A stretch of DNA of 64,000 nucleotides from Halapricum salinum (GCF_004799665.1 NZ_CP031310.1:1542887-1606886); one strand, 5' to 3'. Counted from the first letter of the stretch, positions 24,563-33,950 are shown. Program-made: numbers and translations. The notes: generated from the sequence alone by a model not told the origin.

Positions 24563-26086
24563 ATGACGACCGCGGCGGCCACGGTACTCGTCGTCGACGA
24601 CACAGCGGCGGCCGCGGAGACGGCGTCGCGGCTCGAAGACGGACTCGACAGCGTTCGGACGGTGACTGCGGCGACCATCCCCGAGGCGATGGCGGTCGTC
24701 GAGACCGACGACATCGAGTGCATCGTCAGCGGCTACGAGATTCCCGACGCCGATGGACACTTGATGCAGGGTGGCGAGCGGTTTCTCAATGCCGTCCGCG
24801 GGTACGACGACTCGTTGCCGTTCATCTTGTTCACCGAAGTCGGCAACGACGCGATCGCCCGGAAGACGATCGCCGAGGGCGTCACCGACTACATCTGGCA
24901 CTACGACACTGGTGCGGCCCACCAACAGCTCGTCGACCGCGTTCGGACGGCGATCGAGACTCGCCGAACCGAACGCCGGGCCGAGCACCTCCACCGCCTC
25001 AACGAGACGATGCGGCTCGTTCATCAGGGGGTCATCCGCTCCTCCGAATCCGGAGCGATCGACCGTGCGGTCGTCGATCGGATCGTCCGCCACGATCTCT
25101 ATCGGCACGCTGCCGTCGGCGACGTCGACGACGGGACGTTTCGAGCGCGTGCGACCGCGACGGCCGAGGGTGTGACTGGCAGGTGCCCCTGGGCTGACCT
25201 GGCCGTCGAGGGGCCGATCGAATCCGTCCAGCGTTCCCCGATCGATGGGCACAGACTCGTGCTCGTTCCCATCGTCCACGACGAGGTCCACAGGGGTGTG
25301 CTCGCGCTCGCGACTGCGCGATCGGACGCGTTCGGCGAAACCGAACGCGCCGTCCTCAGAGACCTCGGCGAGACGGTCGCCCACGCCTACGAGACCGTCG
25401 AGACGAGGCGACGACTGGAGGCTCACGAACGCGAACTGCGCGAGAAAAACGACCGCCTCGATAGGTTCGCGAGCGTTCTCAGTCACGACCTGCGCAACCC
25501 ACTTCAGGTCGCCAGCGGCCACCTCGATCTGCTGGCTGAGGACGTCGAGTCCGATCGCGTCGAGCGGATCGAGGGCGCACTCAGTCGGATGTCGGCGTTG
25601 ATCGACGACGTGCTCACGCTGGCACGCGGCGATGAGCAGGGACTGACCGTCGAGACGGTCGCGCTCGGCGACATCGCACGCAGCGCCTGGGAGGAGATCG
25701 CGACCGACCACAGTTCACTCGACGTCGATTCCGCCGTCGAAGCGATCGAGGCCGACCGCTCACAGTTGCGGCGCTTGCTGGCTAATCTGTTCAGAAACGC
25801 GATCGAGCACAGTCCGGCTGGTCCTGAGGATCACGTTGCGGTTCGGCTCGACTGGATCGACGACGGCGATCGCCGCGGGTTCGCAATCGAGGACGACGGT
25901 GTCGGTATCCCGACCGAAGACCGCGAAGTGCTGTTCGAGCTCGGACGGACGACCGACGAATCTCACACCGGGCTCGGACTGGCGATCGTCACCGAGATCG
26001 TCGACGCTCACGGCTGGGAAGTCACGGCTACCGAGAGCAACTCCGGCGGCGCTCGCTTCGAGATCACCGGCGTCGAATCCGCCTGA
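24563..26086 (+). CDS. Hybrid receiver-GAF-histidine kinase with degenerate receiver
   Basis: 507 residues. Residues 8-125: receiver fold (VLVVDDTAAA, LPFILFTEVGND, ARKTIAEGVTDYI), but the phospho-acceptor Asp is Gly57 in CIVSGYEIPDADG. Middle: GAF-like or bacterio-opsin activator-type domain. Residues about 310 on: HisKA with phospho-His in SHDLRNPLQVASGH, N box LLANLFRNAIEHS, G boxes EDDGVGIP and GLGLAIVTEIV. A cytosolic sensor kinase; the receiver part can no longer be phosphorylated in the normal way. Confidence 0.87.
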   Translation: MTTAAATVLVVDDTAAAAETASRLEDGLDSVRTVTAATIPEAMAVVETDDIECIVSGYEIPDADGHLMQGGERFLNAVRGYDDSLPFILFTEVGNDAIARKTIAEGVTDYIWHYDTGAAHQQLVDRVRTAIETRRTERRAEHLHRLNETMRLVHQGVIRSSESGAIDRAVVDRIVRHDLYRHAAVGDVDDGTFRARATATAEGVTGRCPWADLAVEGPIESVQRSPIDGHRLVLVPIVHDEVHRGVLALATARSDAFGETERAVLRDLGETVAHAYETVETRRRLEAHERELREKNDRLDRFASVLSHDLRNPLQVASGHLDLLAEDVESDRVERIEGALSRMSALIDDVLTLARGDEQGLTVETVALGDIARSAWEEIATDHSSLDVDSAVEAIEADRSQLRRLLANLFRNAIEHSPAGPEDHVAVRLDWIDDGDRRGFAIEDDGVGIPTEDREVLFELGRTTDESHTGLGLAIVTEIVDAHGWEVTATESNSGGARFEITGVESA

Positions 26087-26091
26087 GCAAT

Positions 26092-26957
26092 CTACTCCCG
26101 CAATTCGCGAACGCGCTCGACGTTCCAGGCGAAACTCTTGCCGTCCTCGGTCGGAGTCTCGAGGACGTACGGACACCCGCGCAGCCCTTCGTGGTTGATG
26201 ACGGCTTTCATGCCCTCCTCGCCGATGAGACCCTCGCCGACGTGGGCGTGTTCGTCCTTGTTGGTCCCACACTCGTGTTTGGAGTCGTTGAGGTGGATAC
26301 ACGCGAGGTTGTCCAGGCCGACCACGTCGTCGAACTCCTCGACTGTGTCCTCGACACCCTCGGCGGTCGAGATGTCGTAGCCTGCGGCGAACATGTGGGC
26401 GGTGTCCAGACAGATCTCCAGATCTTGCTCGGAGCGGTCGAGGACGCCCGCGAGGTGCTCGAATTGCCCACCCAACTTCGTGCCGCTGCCGGCGTCGGAC
26501 TCGATCAAGACGGTGACGCTCTCGGGGATGTCGAGTTCGTCGAGTGCGCTGGCGGCGTTGTCCAGCCCGCCCTCGACGCCCGCGCCCGTGTGTGCGCCCA
26601 GGTGGACGTTGACGTACTCGATTCCTAACTTTTCGGCGGCGTCGACCTCCTTCTGCATGGAGTCGATGGACTTCTCGCGGAGGTCGTCTTTGGGCGTACA
26701 GAGGTTGACCAGATAGGAGGAGTGGATGACCCACGGGCCGACACCCTGTTGGTCGCTTCGCTCGCGGAATTTCTCGGCCTCGTCGTCATCGATGTTCGGA
26801 TCTTGCCAGACCTGTGGGGAGTGGCTGAAGATCTGGCCGCAGTTACCACCGAATTGTTTCTGTCGAAATATTGCATTGCTAATATTGTTGTATGGGGGTG
26901 CCGCCTCGTCAGATGAGACTCTTGATCCGGAGATGGATGTGTGTGCGCCAATCAGCA
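26092..26957 (-). CDS. nfo: Endonuclease IV (apurinic/apyrimidinic)
   Basis: 288 residues. AP endonuclease 2 signatures: [67 protein letters not shown] and DEHAHVGEG, which carry the His/Asp/Glu ligands for three zinc ions. It cleaves DNA 5' of abasic sites in base-excision repair. Start at [11 protein letters not shown]. Residues 12-36, just after the start, are encoded by AT-rich codons (ATA, TTT, AAA, CAA), unlike the rest of the gene and the genome. Confidence 0.93.
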
Positions 26958-27196
26958 TATCCGTAGCAAATCGTTCGTCTGTCAAAGCCACTTCGATATA
27001 CCGAACGTTTCTAACTCCCGAAAATAGGGGCACAAACGTCGATCGCTGGCGGAGTCTAGCTTCAACCGCGTATCGCGTCCAGCGGAACTAGCCCCCGATC
27101 GATTACCCCTCAGCCGACTATTCTGACGGGTTCGTATTTAAAAATAGACCCGCTACTGCCGACAGTGTTTTGCCCGCCCTCTACGATAGCCCGGCC

Positions 27197-27589
27197 ATGC
27201 GTGTCGTCCACGAGTCGGCCGACGGCGAGGCTGTCCTCGCCAGCGACGTCGACGTCGCCGAAGGATTCGTCCAGACCTCGAAGGGCCTGATGTTTCGGTC
27301 GTCGATCCCCGACGACTACGCGCTGGTCTTCGAGTTCGATCCGCCCTCGGGGCTAGAGGCGAAACTCCCATTCACCCGAGACGACGCGGTCGCGCGGCGG
27401 TTCATCCACATGCTGTTCGTCCGGTTTCCGATCGACGTCCTCTGGCTGCAGGGCGAAGAGGTCGTCCACGTCAAGACGTTACGATCCTGGCTCGGTGTCG
27501 GGATGGGCAAGGCCGACCGAATCATCGAACTCCCGAAGGGGGCGGCCGAGGATGTCGACGTCGGCGATGTGGTCCGTGTTACCGAGTGA
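27197..27589 (+). CDS. DUF192 family protein
   Basis: 130 residues. DUF192 pattern: SKGLMFRSSIPDDYALVFEF, then FIHMLFVRFPIDVLWLQGEE and VVHVKTLRSWLG. The family is widespread, small and of unknown biochemical function, often exported in bacteria; here no signal peptide is present. ATG 27197 chosen as MRVVHESADGEAVLASDV. Confidence 0.9.
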   Translation: MRVVHESADGEAVLASDVDVAEGFVQTSKGLMFRSSIPDDYALVFEFDPPSGLEAKLPFTRDDAVARRFIHMLFVRFPIDVLWLQGEEVVHVKTLRSWLGVGMGKADRIIELPKGAAEDVDVGDVVRVTE

Positions 27590-27604
27590 AGTGGAACCCG
27601 TCAG

Positions 27605-27613
27605 TTTAATTAA
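27605..27613 (+). promoter_or_regulatory. TATA box ahead of leuA leader
   Basis: TTTAATTAA lies about 27-30 bases upstream of the ATG at 27640, not of the leuA ATG at 27710. This spacing predicts a transcript that starts at the small leader frame. Confidence 0.5.
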
Positions 27614-27639
27614 CGAGAACAGCCTTACTGACGGTCACG

Positions 27640-27717
27640 ATGTCGGATTTCCACGACACGGAGGATAGAGGAAGTCGCCACACGGCGGCTGGCCGCGAAA
27701 TTCTACCCCATGACTGA
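27640..27717 (+). CDS. Possible 25-residue leader peptide of leuA
   Basis: ATG 27640 opens a frame, MSDFHDTEDRGSRHTAAGRE then ILPHD, whose TGA overlaps the leuA ATG by 8 bases. The upstream TATA box is placed for a leaderless start here, so ribosomes would traverse it before reaching leuA. It is not leucine-rich, so classical attenuation is unlikely; translational coupling is the simplest role. It could also be a chance frame. Confidence 0.4.
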   Translation: MSDFHDTEDRGSRHTAAGREILPHD

Positions 27718-29263
27718 CGGCTCCGGCGACCGAGCGAGGCTGTTTGGCAGCGGCCTCGGAACGTCGCCCGACGACGTCGGCGTACAGTTTCTCGATACCA
27801 CGCTACGCGACGGCGAGCAAGCGCCGGGTGTCTCGCTGACTCCCGAGGAGAAAGCCCGGATCGCACGGGCGCTCGATCGCGCCGAGATCGACGTGATCGA
27901 GGCCGGCAGCGCCTGTACCGGCCCCGGCGAACGCGAGACCATCTCCCGGGTCGCCGAACTGGATCTGGACGCGACGGTCACCAGCTTCGCCCGCGGCGTC
28001 CAGAACGATATCGACCTCGCGCTGGAGTGTGACGTCGACGGGATCGATCTGGTCGTCCCGGCCAGCGACCAGCACATCGAGGACAAGATCGGCACCTCCC
28101 ACGAGGACAACGTCCGTTCTACTGTGGAACTGGTCGAGTACGCCACAGACCACGGCCTGTGGGTCGAGGTCATCGGTGAGGACGGCTCGCGGGCCGACCT
28201 GGACTACCTCGAAGAGCTGATGGGCGCGGCGCTGGACGCCGGTGCAGATCGGGTCTGCTACGCCGACACCGTCGGCCACGCCACGCCCGACCGCACCTTC
28301 GAGGCCGTCTCGCGACTCGCAGCGCTGGGGCCGACGAGCACCCACACTCACGACGATCTCGGACTCGCTGTGACGAACGTGATGGCCTCGTTGTCGGCGG
28401 GCGCGGAGATGGTCCACGGGACGATCAACGGGATCGGCGAGCGCGCCGGTAACGTCGCCCTCGAAGAGGTCGCCATCGCGCTCGATCACGGCTACGGGAT
28501 CGAGACGCTGGCTCTCGAACAGGTGTACGACCTCGCGCAACTGATCGCCTCTGCCACGGGTATTCCGTTGGCTCCCAACAAGGCCGTCGTCGGCGAGAAC
28601 GCCTTCACCCACGAGTCGGGCATCCACACCGACGGCACGCTCAAAGACGAGTCGATGTACGAGCCCTATCCCCCGGAGAAGGTGGGTAGGGAGCGTCGGC
28701 TCGCCCTGGGCAAACACGCCGGACGCGCGGGCGTAAAGGCCGCTCTCGACGAGCACGATATCGAGGTTTCCGAGGACGATCTGGCCGAGATCGTCGCTCG
28801 CGTGAAGGAACTGGGCGAGCGCGGCAAGCGCGTCACCGACGCCGACCTGCTGACCATCGCCGAGGAGGTCCAGGGCCGCGAGCGCGAGCGCCGCGTCGAA
28901 CTCCTCGAACTGACTGCCGTTTCGGGATCGTCGGTCCCGACCGCCAGCATTCGACTGGAAGTCGACGGCGAGGAACGCGAGGAAGCCGCGACCGGGACCG
29001 GGCCGGTCGACGCCGCCATGCAGGCCGCCGAGGCCGCCCTCAGCCACACCGCGGATGCCCAGCTGGAGTCCTATCACGTCGACGCGATCACCGGCGGCCA
29101 CGACGCAATCGTCACCGTCGAGGTCGAGATGTCCCGCGGCGACGACTACGTGACCGTCAGCGCCAGCGAGGCCGACATCACCCGCGCGTCGGTCGAAGCC
29201 ATGGTCGACGCGATGGATCGCCTCGTCGCGAGCGATCCCGAGGCCGCGATCGCTGACGACTAG
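27710..29263 (+). CDS. 2-isopropylmalate/citramalate synthase family
   Basis: 517 residues, normal size. The DRE-TIM active-site motif is FLDTTLRDGEQAPGVSLT. Metal and substrate residues occur in STHTHDDLGLAVTN, GTINGIGERAGN and HESGIHTDGTL, and a LeuA dimer (allosteric) domain fills roughly residues 390-510. It condenses acetyl-CoA with 2-oxoisovalerate (leucine pathway) or pyruvate (citramalate route to isoleucine). The two activities cannot be separated by eye, and no leuB/C/D gene is adjacent. Confidence 0.9.
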   Translation: MTDGSGDRARLFGSGLGTSPDDVGVQFLDTTLRDGEQAPGVSLTPEEKARIARALDRAEIDVIEAGSACTGPGERETISRVAELDLDATVTSFARGVQNDIDLALECDVDGIDLVVPASDQHIEDKIGTSHEDNVRSTVELVEYATDHGLWVEVIGEDGSRADLDYLEELMGAALDAGADRVCYADTVGHATPDRTFEAVSRLAALGPTSTHTHDDLGLAVTNVMASLSAGAEMVHGTINGIGERAGNVALEEVAIALDHGYGIETLALEQVYDLAQLIASATGIPLAPNKAVVGENAFTHESGIHTDGTLKDESMYEPYPPEKVGRERRLALGKHAGRAGVKAALDEHDIEVSEDDLAEIVARVKELGERGKRVTDADLLTIAEEVQGRERERRVELLELTAVSGSSVPTASIRLEVDGEEREEAATGTGPVDAAMQAAEAALSHTADAQLESYHVDAITGGHDAIVTVEVEMSRGDDYVTVSASEADITRASVEAMVDAMDRLVASDPEAAIADD

Positions 29264-29265
29264 CA

Positions 29266-29276
29266 ACCACTTTTTC
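29266..29276 (+). terminator. T-tract after leuA/cimA
   Basis: CCACTTTTTCT follows the stop codon by a few bases, a usual archaeal termination signal. It separates the gene from the palindromic block that follows. Confidence 0.45.
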
Positions 29277-29935
29277 TCGCTCGGGTGCTCGCTGCGAGCG
29301 CCCACAAGCGCTCGCGCGAGCACCACTTGCGAGAAAAACTTGGGGAAAAAGGCCGGAATCGCCTTCGAGGGCGATTCCGGGGGTCTGCGGAGTGCAATGA
29401 CGTGGTCCGAGACGGCAAAGCCGTCTCGTCATCCGGAAAATCTTCGATTTCTCCGACAGACGCCGTCAGAGCAGTGCTCTGACGGAAAAACACGCCTTCG
29501 GCGCGTATGCTGGTCTCTACAGCAGGCCTGCCTTTCCCCGGGTCGCTCGATCACGCGCAGTTCTGCGCGCGATACTCGCTCCCGGCCACCACGGAGCGGT
29601 AAGGAAGCGTGTTCCGCGCGACCAGCGCGGAACCGGGGAGGAGTGGGGTTACGATAATGCGGTTGCGGTGCCTGGAGGACTGAAAGGGCGAACCACGTCT
29701 TCGAGCGGGCCGGCGGCCCGCTCGAATGGTCTGAGAGAGCTTTGCTCTCTCACTAGTCGCGCCGAAGGAGCGTCGCTCTGTCGGCCCTATCTGAGGGAGC
29801 GAAGCGACCGAAGATATCCGACAGAGCGACCGCGAGCGAGGTGAGGGCTTTCGAAGCTGTGTCTGCGGAACCGCACCAGACACCTAGCGAGCGAGGTGAG
29901 GGCGTTCCTGTATTCACCATCCTATCACTCGTTCT
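29277..29935. repeat. Palindrome-rich intergenic block, copy B of RNA-like family
   Basis: About 660 bases without a plausible gene but with many hairpins (GTCAGAGCAGTGCTCTGAC, GAGCGGGCCGGCGGCCCGCTC). The helix GAAAGGGCGAACC (29682-29694) pairs with GGTGAGGGCTTTC (29840-29852) by the copy A plan: GAAAG/CTTTC, two G-G, C-G, tandem G-A/A-G, then A-U and C-G pairs where A has G-C and G-U. A hairpin with a CCTATC/GATAT internal loop precedes the 3' strand, and GCGAGGTGAGGGCGTTCC follows. The 29-base block 29583-29611 matches 26 bases of copy A at 21656-21684, inverted there. Confidence 0.65.
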
Positions 29936-29947
29936 CAGCCCCGACCA

Positions 29948-30697
29948 TCACTTCCGGAGCGTCCAGACCTGCGTCGAATCGCCGTCCCGGAGCGGCCGAT
30001 CTTCGAAGTCACCCTGAACCGACCACTCCGAAAACGGCGAGAGGCGTGCCAGGAGTTCGACCTCGCGTGTGGGGAGCATCGTCAGGTCGTGCCCGATCGA
30101 GAAGACGACCTCGCCGTCGGCGGCGCGGAGTTCGCTCTCGAAACGGAACTGCTGGGCGACCTCGTCGACGACCCGCGATCGCTCCCGGTACTCGTGGGCC
30201 TTGTCGCGGTAGTCGACTTCGGTCGTGCTCCACTCGCCGTACTCCTCGCAGATGACGTCGAAACCCGGGACGAACACGTCGAAGACGAACGCACCGCCGG
30301 GGGCGAGGGCGTCGTAGACGGACTCCAGGGCCGCGAGCTGGTCCGCGACCGTCAGGAGGTGCTGGAACGTGTTGAACGGGCAGATGAGCAACTCGTAGCG
30401 CCGGTCGACCGCGAAGCCGGCCATGTCGGCCTGCCAGACCGTCGGGTCTAGATCCCGATCTACGGCCTTCTCCCGGAGCCGCGCCAGGGCGTCGGCCGAG
30501 GCGTCGAAGCCGTCGGCGTCGACGCCCGCCTCGAGCAGGTCGAGGTAGATCCGCCCAGTCCCGCAGGCCAGCTCCAGCACAGGTCCGTCGACGTCGTTCG
30601 CGCGGTCGACGTAGAACTCGGTGTCCCCGCGCTCGGCCAGGACCGGGAGGGCGTCGTAGAACTGTGCGTGCTCGCCTTCGTAGCCCTGATCGACCAT
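29948..30697 (-). CDS. SAM-dependent methyltransferase, class I
   Basis: 249 residues. Motif I VLELACGTGRIYLDLLEAG, motif II DGFDASADALARL, ICPFNTFQHLLTVADQ and the motif LAPGGAFVFDVFVPGFD, as in small-molecule methyltransferases. The C-terminal half is a beta-rich extension. Substrate unknown. Same strand as the amylase gene but separated by about 140 bases. Confidence 0.85.
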   Translation of the reverse strand: MVDQGYEGEHAQFYDALPVLAERGDTEFYVDRANDVDGPVLELACGTGRIYLDLLEAGVDADGFDASADALARLREKAVDRDLDPTVWQADMAGFAVDRRYELLICPFNTFQHLLTVADQLAALESVYDALAPGGAFVFDVFVPGFDVICEEYGEWSTTEVDYRDKAHEYRERSRVVDEVAQQFRFESELRAADGEVVFSIGHDLTMLPTREVELLARLSPFSEWSVQGDFEDRPLRDGDSTQVWTLRK

Positions 30698-30834
30698 CTC
30701 ACGATCACCCTCTCGACACTCGATGAAACGTCTTCTGGTGGTCTGAGAACCATTCTCACCACTGGATCGGCCACTACGAAATTCTTCGTACGAGGTTCGA
30801 GTGACCTTCTAACCCCCCTATTTCCGGTCGAACT

Positions 30835-32994
30835 CTACTCCTCGTCGTCTCCTCGTCGCGCGGCGGCGAGGCCGGCACCGGCCAGCCCGGTGAGTGCCGT
30901 GACGGTCGTGAACCCGGGGCCGTCGCCACTCCCCGAGGGGGTCGTCTCCTGGTCGTCGTCCGTGGTCGTCGAGTCCGATTCGGTCGTCGTGGTCGTCTGC
31001 TCGGGCTCGTCTGTCGTGGTTGTCGGATCTGACTCCTCTGCTGACTCGACCACGACCTGCGTCGTCGTCGAAGCGTCCGCGGTCGATTCGCTGCCGTCGG
31101 CGACGGTCAGCGCGACCTCGTAGGTGCCCGGGGCGTCGAAGGTACGAGTCACTTCCTCTCCGGTCGCACTGTCCGTCTCGTCGCCAGTGAACTCCCACTG
31201 GTAGGACTGGATGTCGCCGTCCGGATCCGAGGAGGCAGACGCGTCGAAGGTGATCTGCTCGCCCACTGTCGGCTCGGATGGCGTGACGGAGAACTCGGCA
31301 GTGGGGGGGCTCGCGCTGCCGCCGAAGCCGTCTTCCCAGCCCTGATGGGTGGGTTCGAGCGTCGTGTGGTCGTGATTCTCGCCGTCCTCCCAGACGTCGC
31401 CCGATCCGCCGGCGGGGCCGCGACGGGTCTTCCACTCGAAGCGTCCCGGATCGTCGATCGTGACCTCCCAGACGCCGTCGTTCTCGGTTCCTTCGACGCC
31501 GCCGCCCCAGTTCGTTAGCGAGGACGTGCTCCCCGTGAAATACACCGACTCGTCCTCGGCAGTCGGGGCCTCGACACGGAGGGTGATCTGGGGGACCTCC
31601 CGCCCGATTCCGTCGGTGGGCTCGCCCTGTCCCGTCTCGGCGTAGAACACCCAGCCGTCGGCAGGGACGGTGATCTCGACCGAGCCGTCACCGGCGGTAG
31701 TGACGTTTTCGGCGTTGCCGGCGTAGTCGCGGAGTTCCTGCTCGGTCCACGAGGTCTCGACGGTCACCGTGCGGTCCGAATCGCCGTTGTTCAGCCCTGT
31801 GAGGAGGTTCCCCTCGCGCTCGAACACGGCGAGGTCCTCGTCGGTGTGTCGCCAGATGGTCTGGCCGCCGGCGAGGTTCTTCTTGACCCACACCGCGTTC
31901 ATGATGTTGTCGTTTGCCAACAGATTGTCGGCGAAGAGATTGTACAGCATCGGATATCCTTCGCTGCTGAGCATGAACGCGTGGGCGAGTTCGTACTGAC
32001 TGGGGGCCGCTACGTCGTGATTCTCGACGAACGGCATCGACTTGCCCGGATCCGTCGCGATCAGTCCGGCCCCTTCGAGACGGCTCATGTCGCCGCCGTC
32101 GAAGACGCCTTGCATCGTGTAGTACAGCGCGAAGTCGAAGACGTACATTCCCGGGCCGGTGTTCGCGTAGCCGCGCAGGTACTCGCGGTTGCCCGAATAC
32201 ACCTCGCCGACCCGGAACATCCCGTTGTCCGCGGCCCACTGGTTAGCGTAGTTCGCGAAGAACGATTCGGGCATGTGTTTCGCGCCGTCGAAGCGGTGGC
32301 CGTCGGCGCCGAGGCTGGCGATCTTGTCGACGTAGTTCTTCAGTTGCTCGCGGACGTACGCCTGGTCCTGGTCGAGGTCCCGGAGGCCGAGCAGCGCCGA
32401 GTTCTCGATGATAGACGGATCGCACTCGATCCGATCGGGATCCTTCGGTGTCCCGCCCGTCTCTCCGTTCTCGAAACAGCGGCTGTCACCCGAATCGAAG
32501 CTGTAGGCCCACTGCTCGATCCCGCCCTGATTGTGGAAGTGCTCGCGTTCGAACTGCGGGAAGGCGTCGGCGCTGGCGTTGGCCATGTGGTTCAGGACCG
32601 TGTCGACGATGACCTCGACGTCGTTATCGTGGGCCGTGTCGATCAGCGTCTGCAGTTCCGCTTCGGTCCCGAACGAACTATCGAAGTTGCGGTAGTCGAC
32701 CGGCTGGTACCCGAGCGGCGGCTCGTTGCGGCCGCCCTGGTCGGACCAGTCCAGCATCGACTCGGCCGGTTGCTGGATCCAGATGGCGTCGAACCCCAGC
32801 GACCCGACGCGGCCGAGGTCGTCCGTGATCGTCTGCCAGTCCTCGTGGAAGTACTGGAGGGCGACCGACTCGCCCGCGTCCGCCGTTGCGGACTGTGCGA
32901 AGCCGACGCCTGCTGTCGCTGCGGCGACCGCTCCCCCGATCCCCTTCAGCACGCCCCGGCGTGAGATACCCGCCTGTGGTTCGGAATCTGCCAT
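30835..32994 (-). CDS. Secreted GH13 alpha-amylase with PKD domain and PGF-CTERM-like anchor
   Basis: 719 residues. Tat signal ISRRGVLKGIGGAVAAATAG; GH13 regions DTVLNH, GHRFDGAKH (nucleophile Asp), RVGEVY (acid Glu) and FVENHD; then a starch-binding-like domain (QITLRVEAPTAEDESVYFTG), a PKD domain (ASSDPDGDIQSYQWEFTGDE), a Thr/Asp-rich linker and a C-terminal PGFTTVTALTGLAGAGLAAA-RR tail. It should be exported folded, then processed by archaeosortase and lipid-anchored, degrading alpha-glucans outside the cell. ATG 32994 is selected for the twin-arginine position (12-13). Confidence 0.92.
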   Translation of the reverse strand: MADSEPQAGISRRGVLKGIGGAVAAATAGVGFAQSATADAGESVALQYFHEDWQTITDDLGRVGSLGFDAIWIQQPAESMLDWSDQGGRNEPPLGYQPVDYRNFDSSFGTEAELQTLIDTAHDNDVEVIVDTVLNHMANASADAFPQFEREHFHNQGGIEQWAYSFDSGDSRCFENGETGGTPKDPDRIECDPSIIENSALLGLRDLDQDQAYVREQLKNYVDKIASLGADGHRFDGAKHMPESFFANYANQWAADNGMFRVGEVYSGNREYLRGYANTGPGMYVFDFALYYTMQGVFDGGDMSRLEGAGLIATDPGKSMPFVENHDVAAPSQYELAHAFMLSSEGYPMLYNLFADNLLANDNIMNAVWVKKNLAGGQTIWRHTDEDLAVFEREGNLLTGLNNGDSDRTVTVETSWTEQELRDYAGNAENVTTAGDGSVEITVPADGWVFYAETGQGEPTDGIGREVPQITLRVEAPTAEDESVYFTGSTSSLTNWGGGVEGTENDGVWEVTIDDPGRFEWKTRRGPAGGSGDVWEDGENHDHTTLEPTHQGWEDGFGGSASPPTAEFSVTPSEPTVGEQITFDASASSDPDGDIQSYQWEFTGDETDSATGEEVTRTFDAPGTYEVALTVADGSESTADASTTTQVVVESAEESDPTTTTDEPEQTTTTTESDSTTTDDDQETTPSGSGDGPGFTTVTALTGLAGAGLAAARRGDDEE

Positions 32995-33078
32995 GTCTAG
33001 CAACTGTGAAAGTCCGTTGTATGAATCTGTGGTTTTGGGATTCAGGGCAGTTCGCCTGTTCGGACGGTTGCCGGCCCG

Positions 33079-33753
33079 CTACAGGCGGTCGGCCAGTTCC
33101 CGGAGTCGCCGGCTGCCGTTCTCGCGGAACGGGACGCCGTGGCCCATGGCGGCCACCTCGAAGTCGGGTGCGTCGTCGGCCAGCCGTCGGATACTCGCCC
33201 GGACCTGATCGGTGTCTTCGCTCAGCGCCCAGGGTGAGGCTTCGAGTCGGCCGCCGGATTCGCGGACGAGGTCGCCGAGAAACGCGACTGAGAGGGATTC
33301 GCTGACGTAGCAAACGTGCCCTGTCGTATGCCCGGGGGTGTGGTAGACGGTGAAGCTGCCGACGGTGTCCCCGTCGTCGAGTGGCTCGACGGGATCGGCA
33401 GGTGCAGAGAGCAGCGGGGCGGTGACGCGCTGGGAGAAACCCTTGTGGGTGCGCCACTCGGGTTTCCGGTCGCCAGCGATCAGTGGGGCGTCTGGTGCGC
33501 CGGCGTAGATCGTTCCGTCGAAACGGGGGAGTCGTCCGAGACCACCGACGTGATCGAAGTCGTAGTGGGTGACCAGCACTCGGTCGAGATCACGTGGGGA
33601 GTACCCGAGCTGGTCGAGTCCGCCGACCAGTCTCCGGTGGTCGTATGGGATCCCAGCGTCGACCAGCGTCACGGCCTCGCCGTCCTCGACGAGGTAGGCG
33701 TTCACCCCGCGGAGGTCGAACCACCAGACCCCGTCGGTCAGTTCTGTCACCAT
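33079..33753 (-). CDS. Metallo-beta-lactamase fold hydrolase
   Basis: 224 residues. Metal motif THYDFDHVGG, where the second His of the usual HxHxDH is Asp, then YHTPGHTTGHVCY, GDLVRESGG and AAMGHGVPF supply the remaining ligands. Glyoxalase II-like subgroup; substrate unknown. ATG 33753 (MVTELTDGVWWFDLRGVNAY) fits the family better than the upstream alternative. Confidence 0.88.
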   Translation of the reverse strand: MVTELTDGVWWFDLRGVNAYLVEDGEAVTLVDAGIPYDHRRLVGGLDQLGYSPRDLDRVLVTHYDFDHVGGLGRLPRFDGTIYAGAPDAPLIAGDRKPEWRTHKGFSQRVTAPLLSAPADPVEPLDDGDTVGSFTVYHTPGHTTGHVCYVSESLSVAFLGDLVRESGGRLEASPWALSEDTDQVRASIRRLADDAPDFEVAAMGHGVPFRENGSRRLRELADRL

Positions 33754-33950
33754 AGCTGGAGATAGGTGGGCCACTCCTGAAAAACTAGCTCCTGTTCCCA
33801 CCGACTGGTGGACGGTTGGGCCGGTCTCTGCACGGTTGTCGGGTGCTGCCGTTTTTCGAGGCCACGTTCGGATAGCAGATTCACGCTATCGTTCGTGGTA
33901 GTCAGCCACACACGCTTATTACGGAAGATTCGAGACGAAAGACTCGCGCT

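Noticed and set aside
27803-29326. 507-residue frame opposite the LeuA/CimA gene
   Set aside because: Antisense shadow; the plus strand has the complete DRE-TIM metallolyase motifs.
33505-33525. Asp in place of the second His of the MBL metal motif
   Set aside because: HYDFDH-type variants are, from memory, common in archaeal MBL proteins; not treated as a defect.
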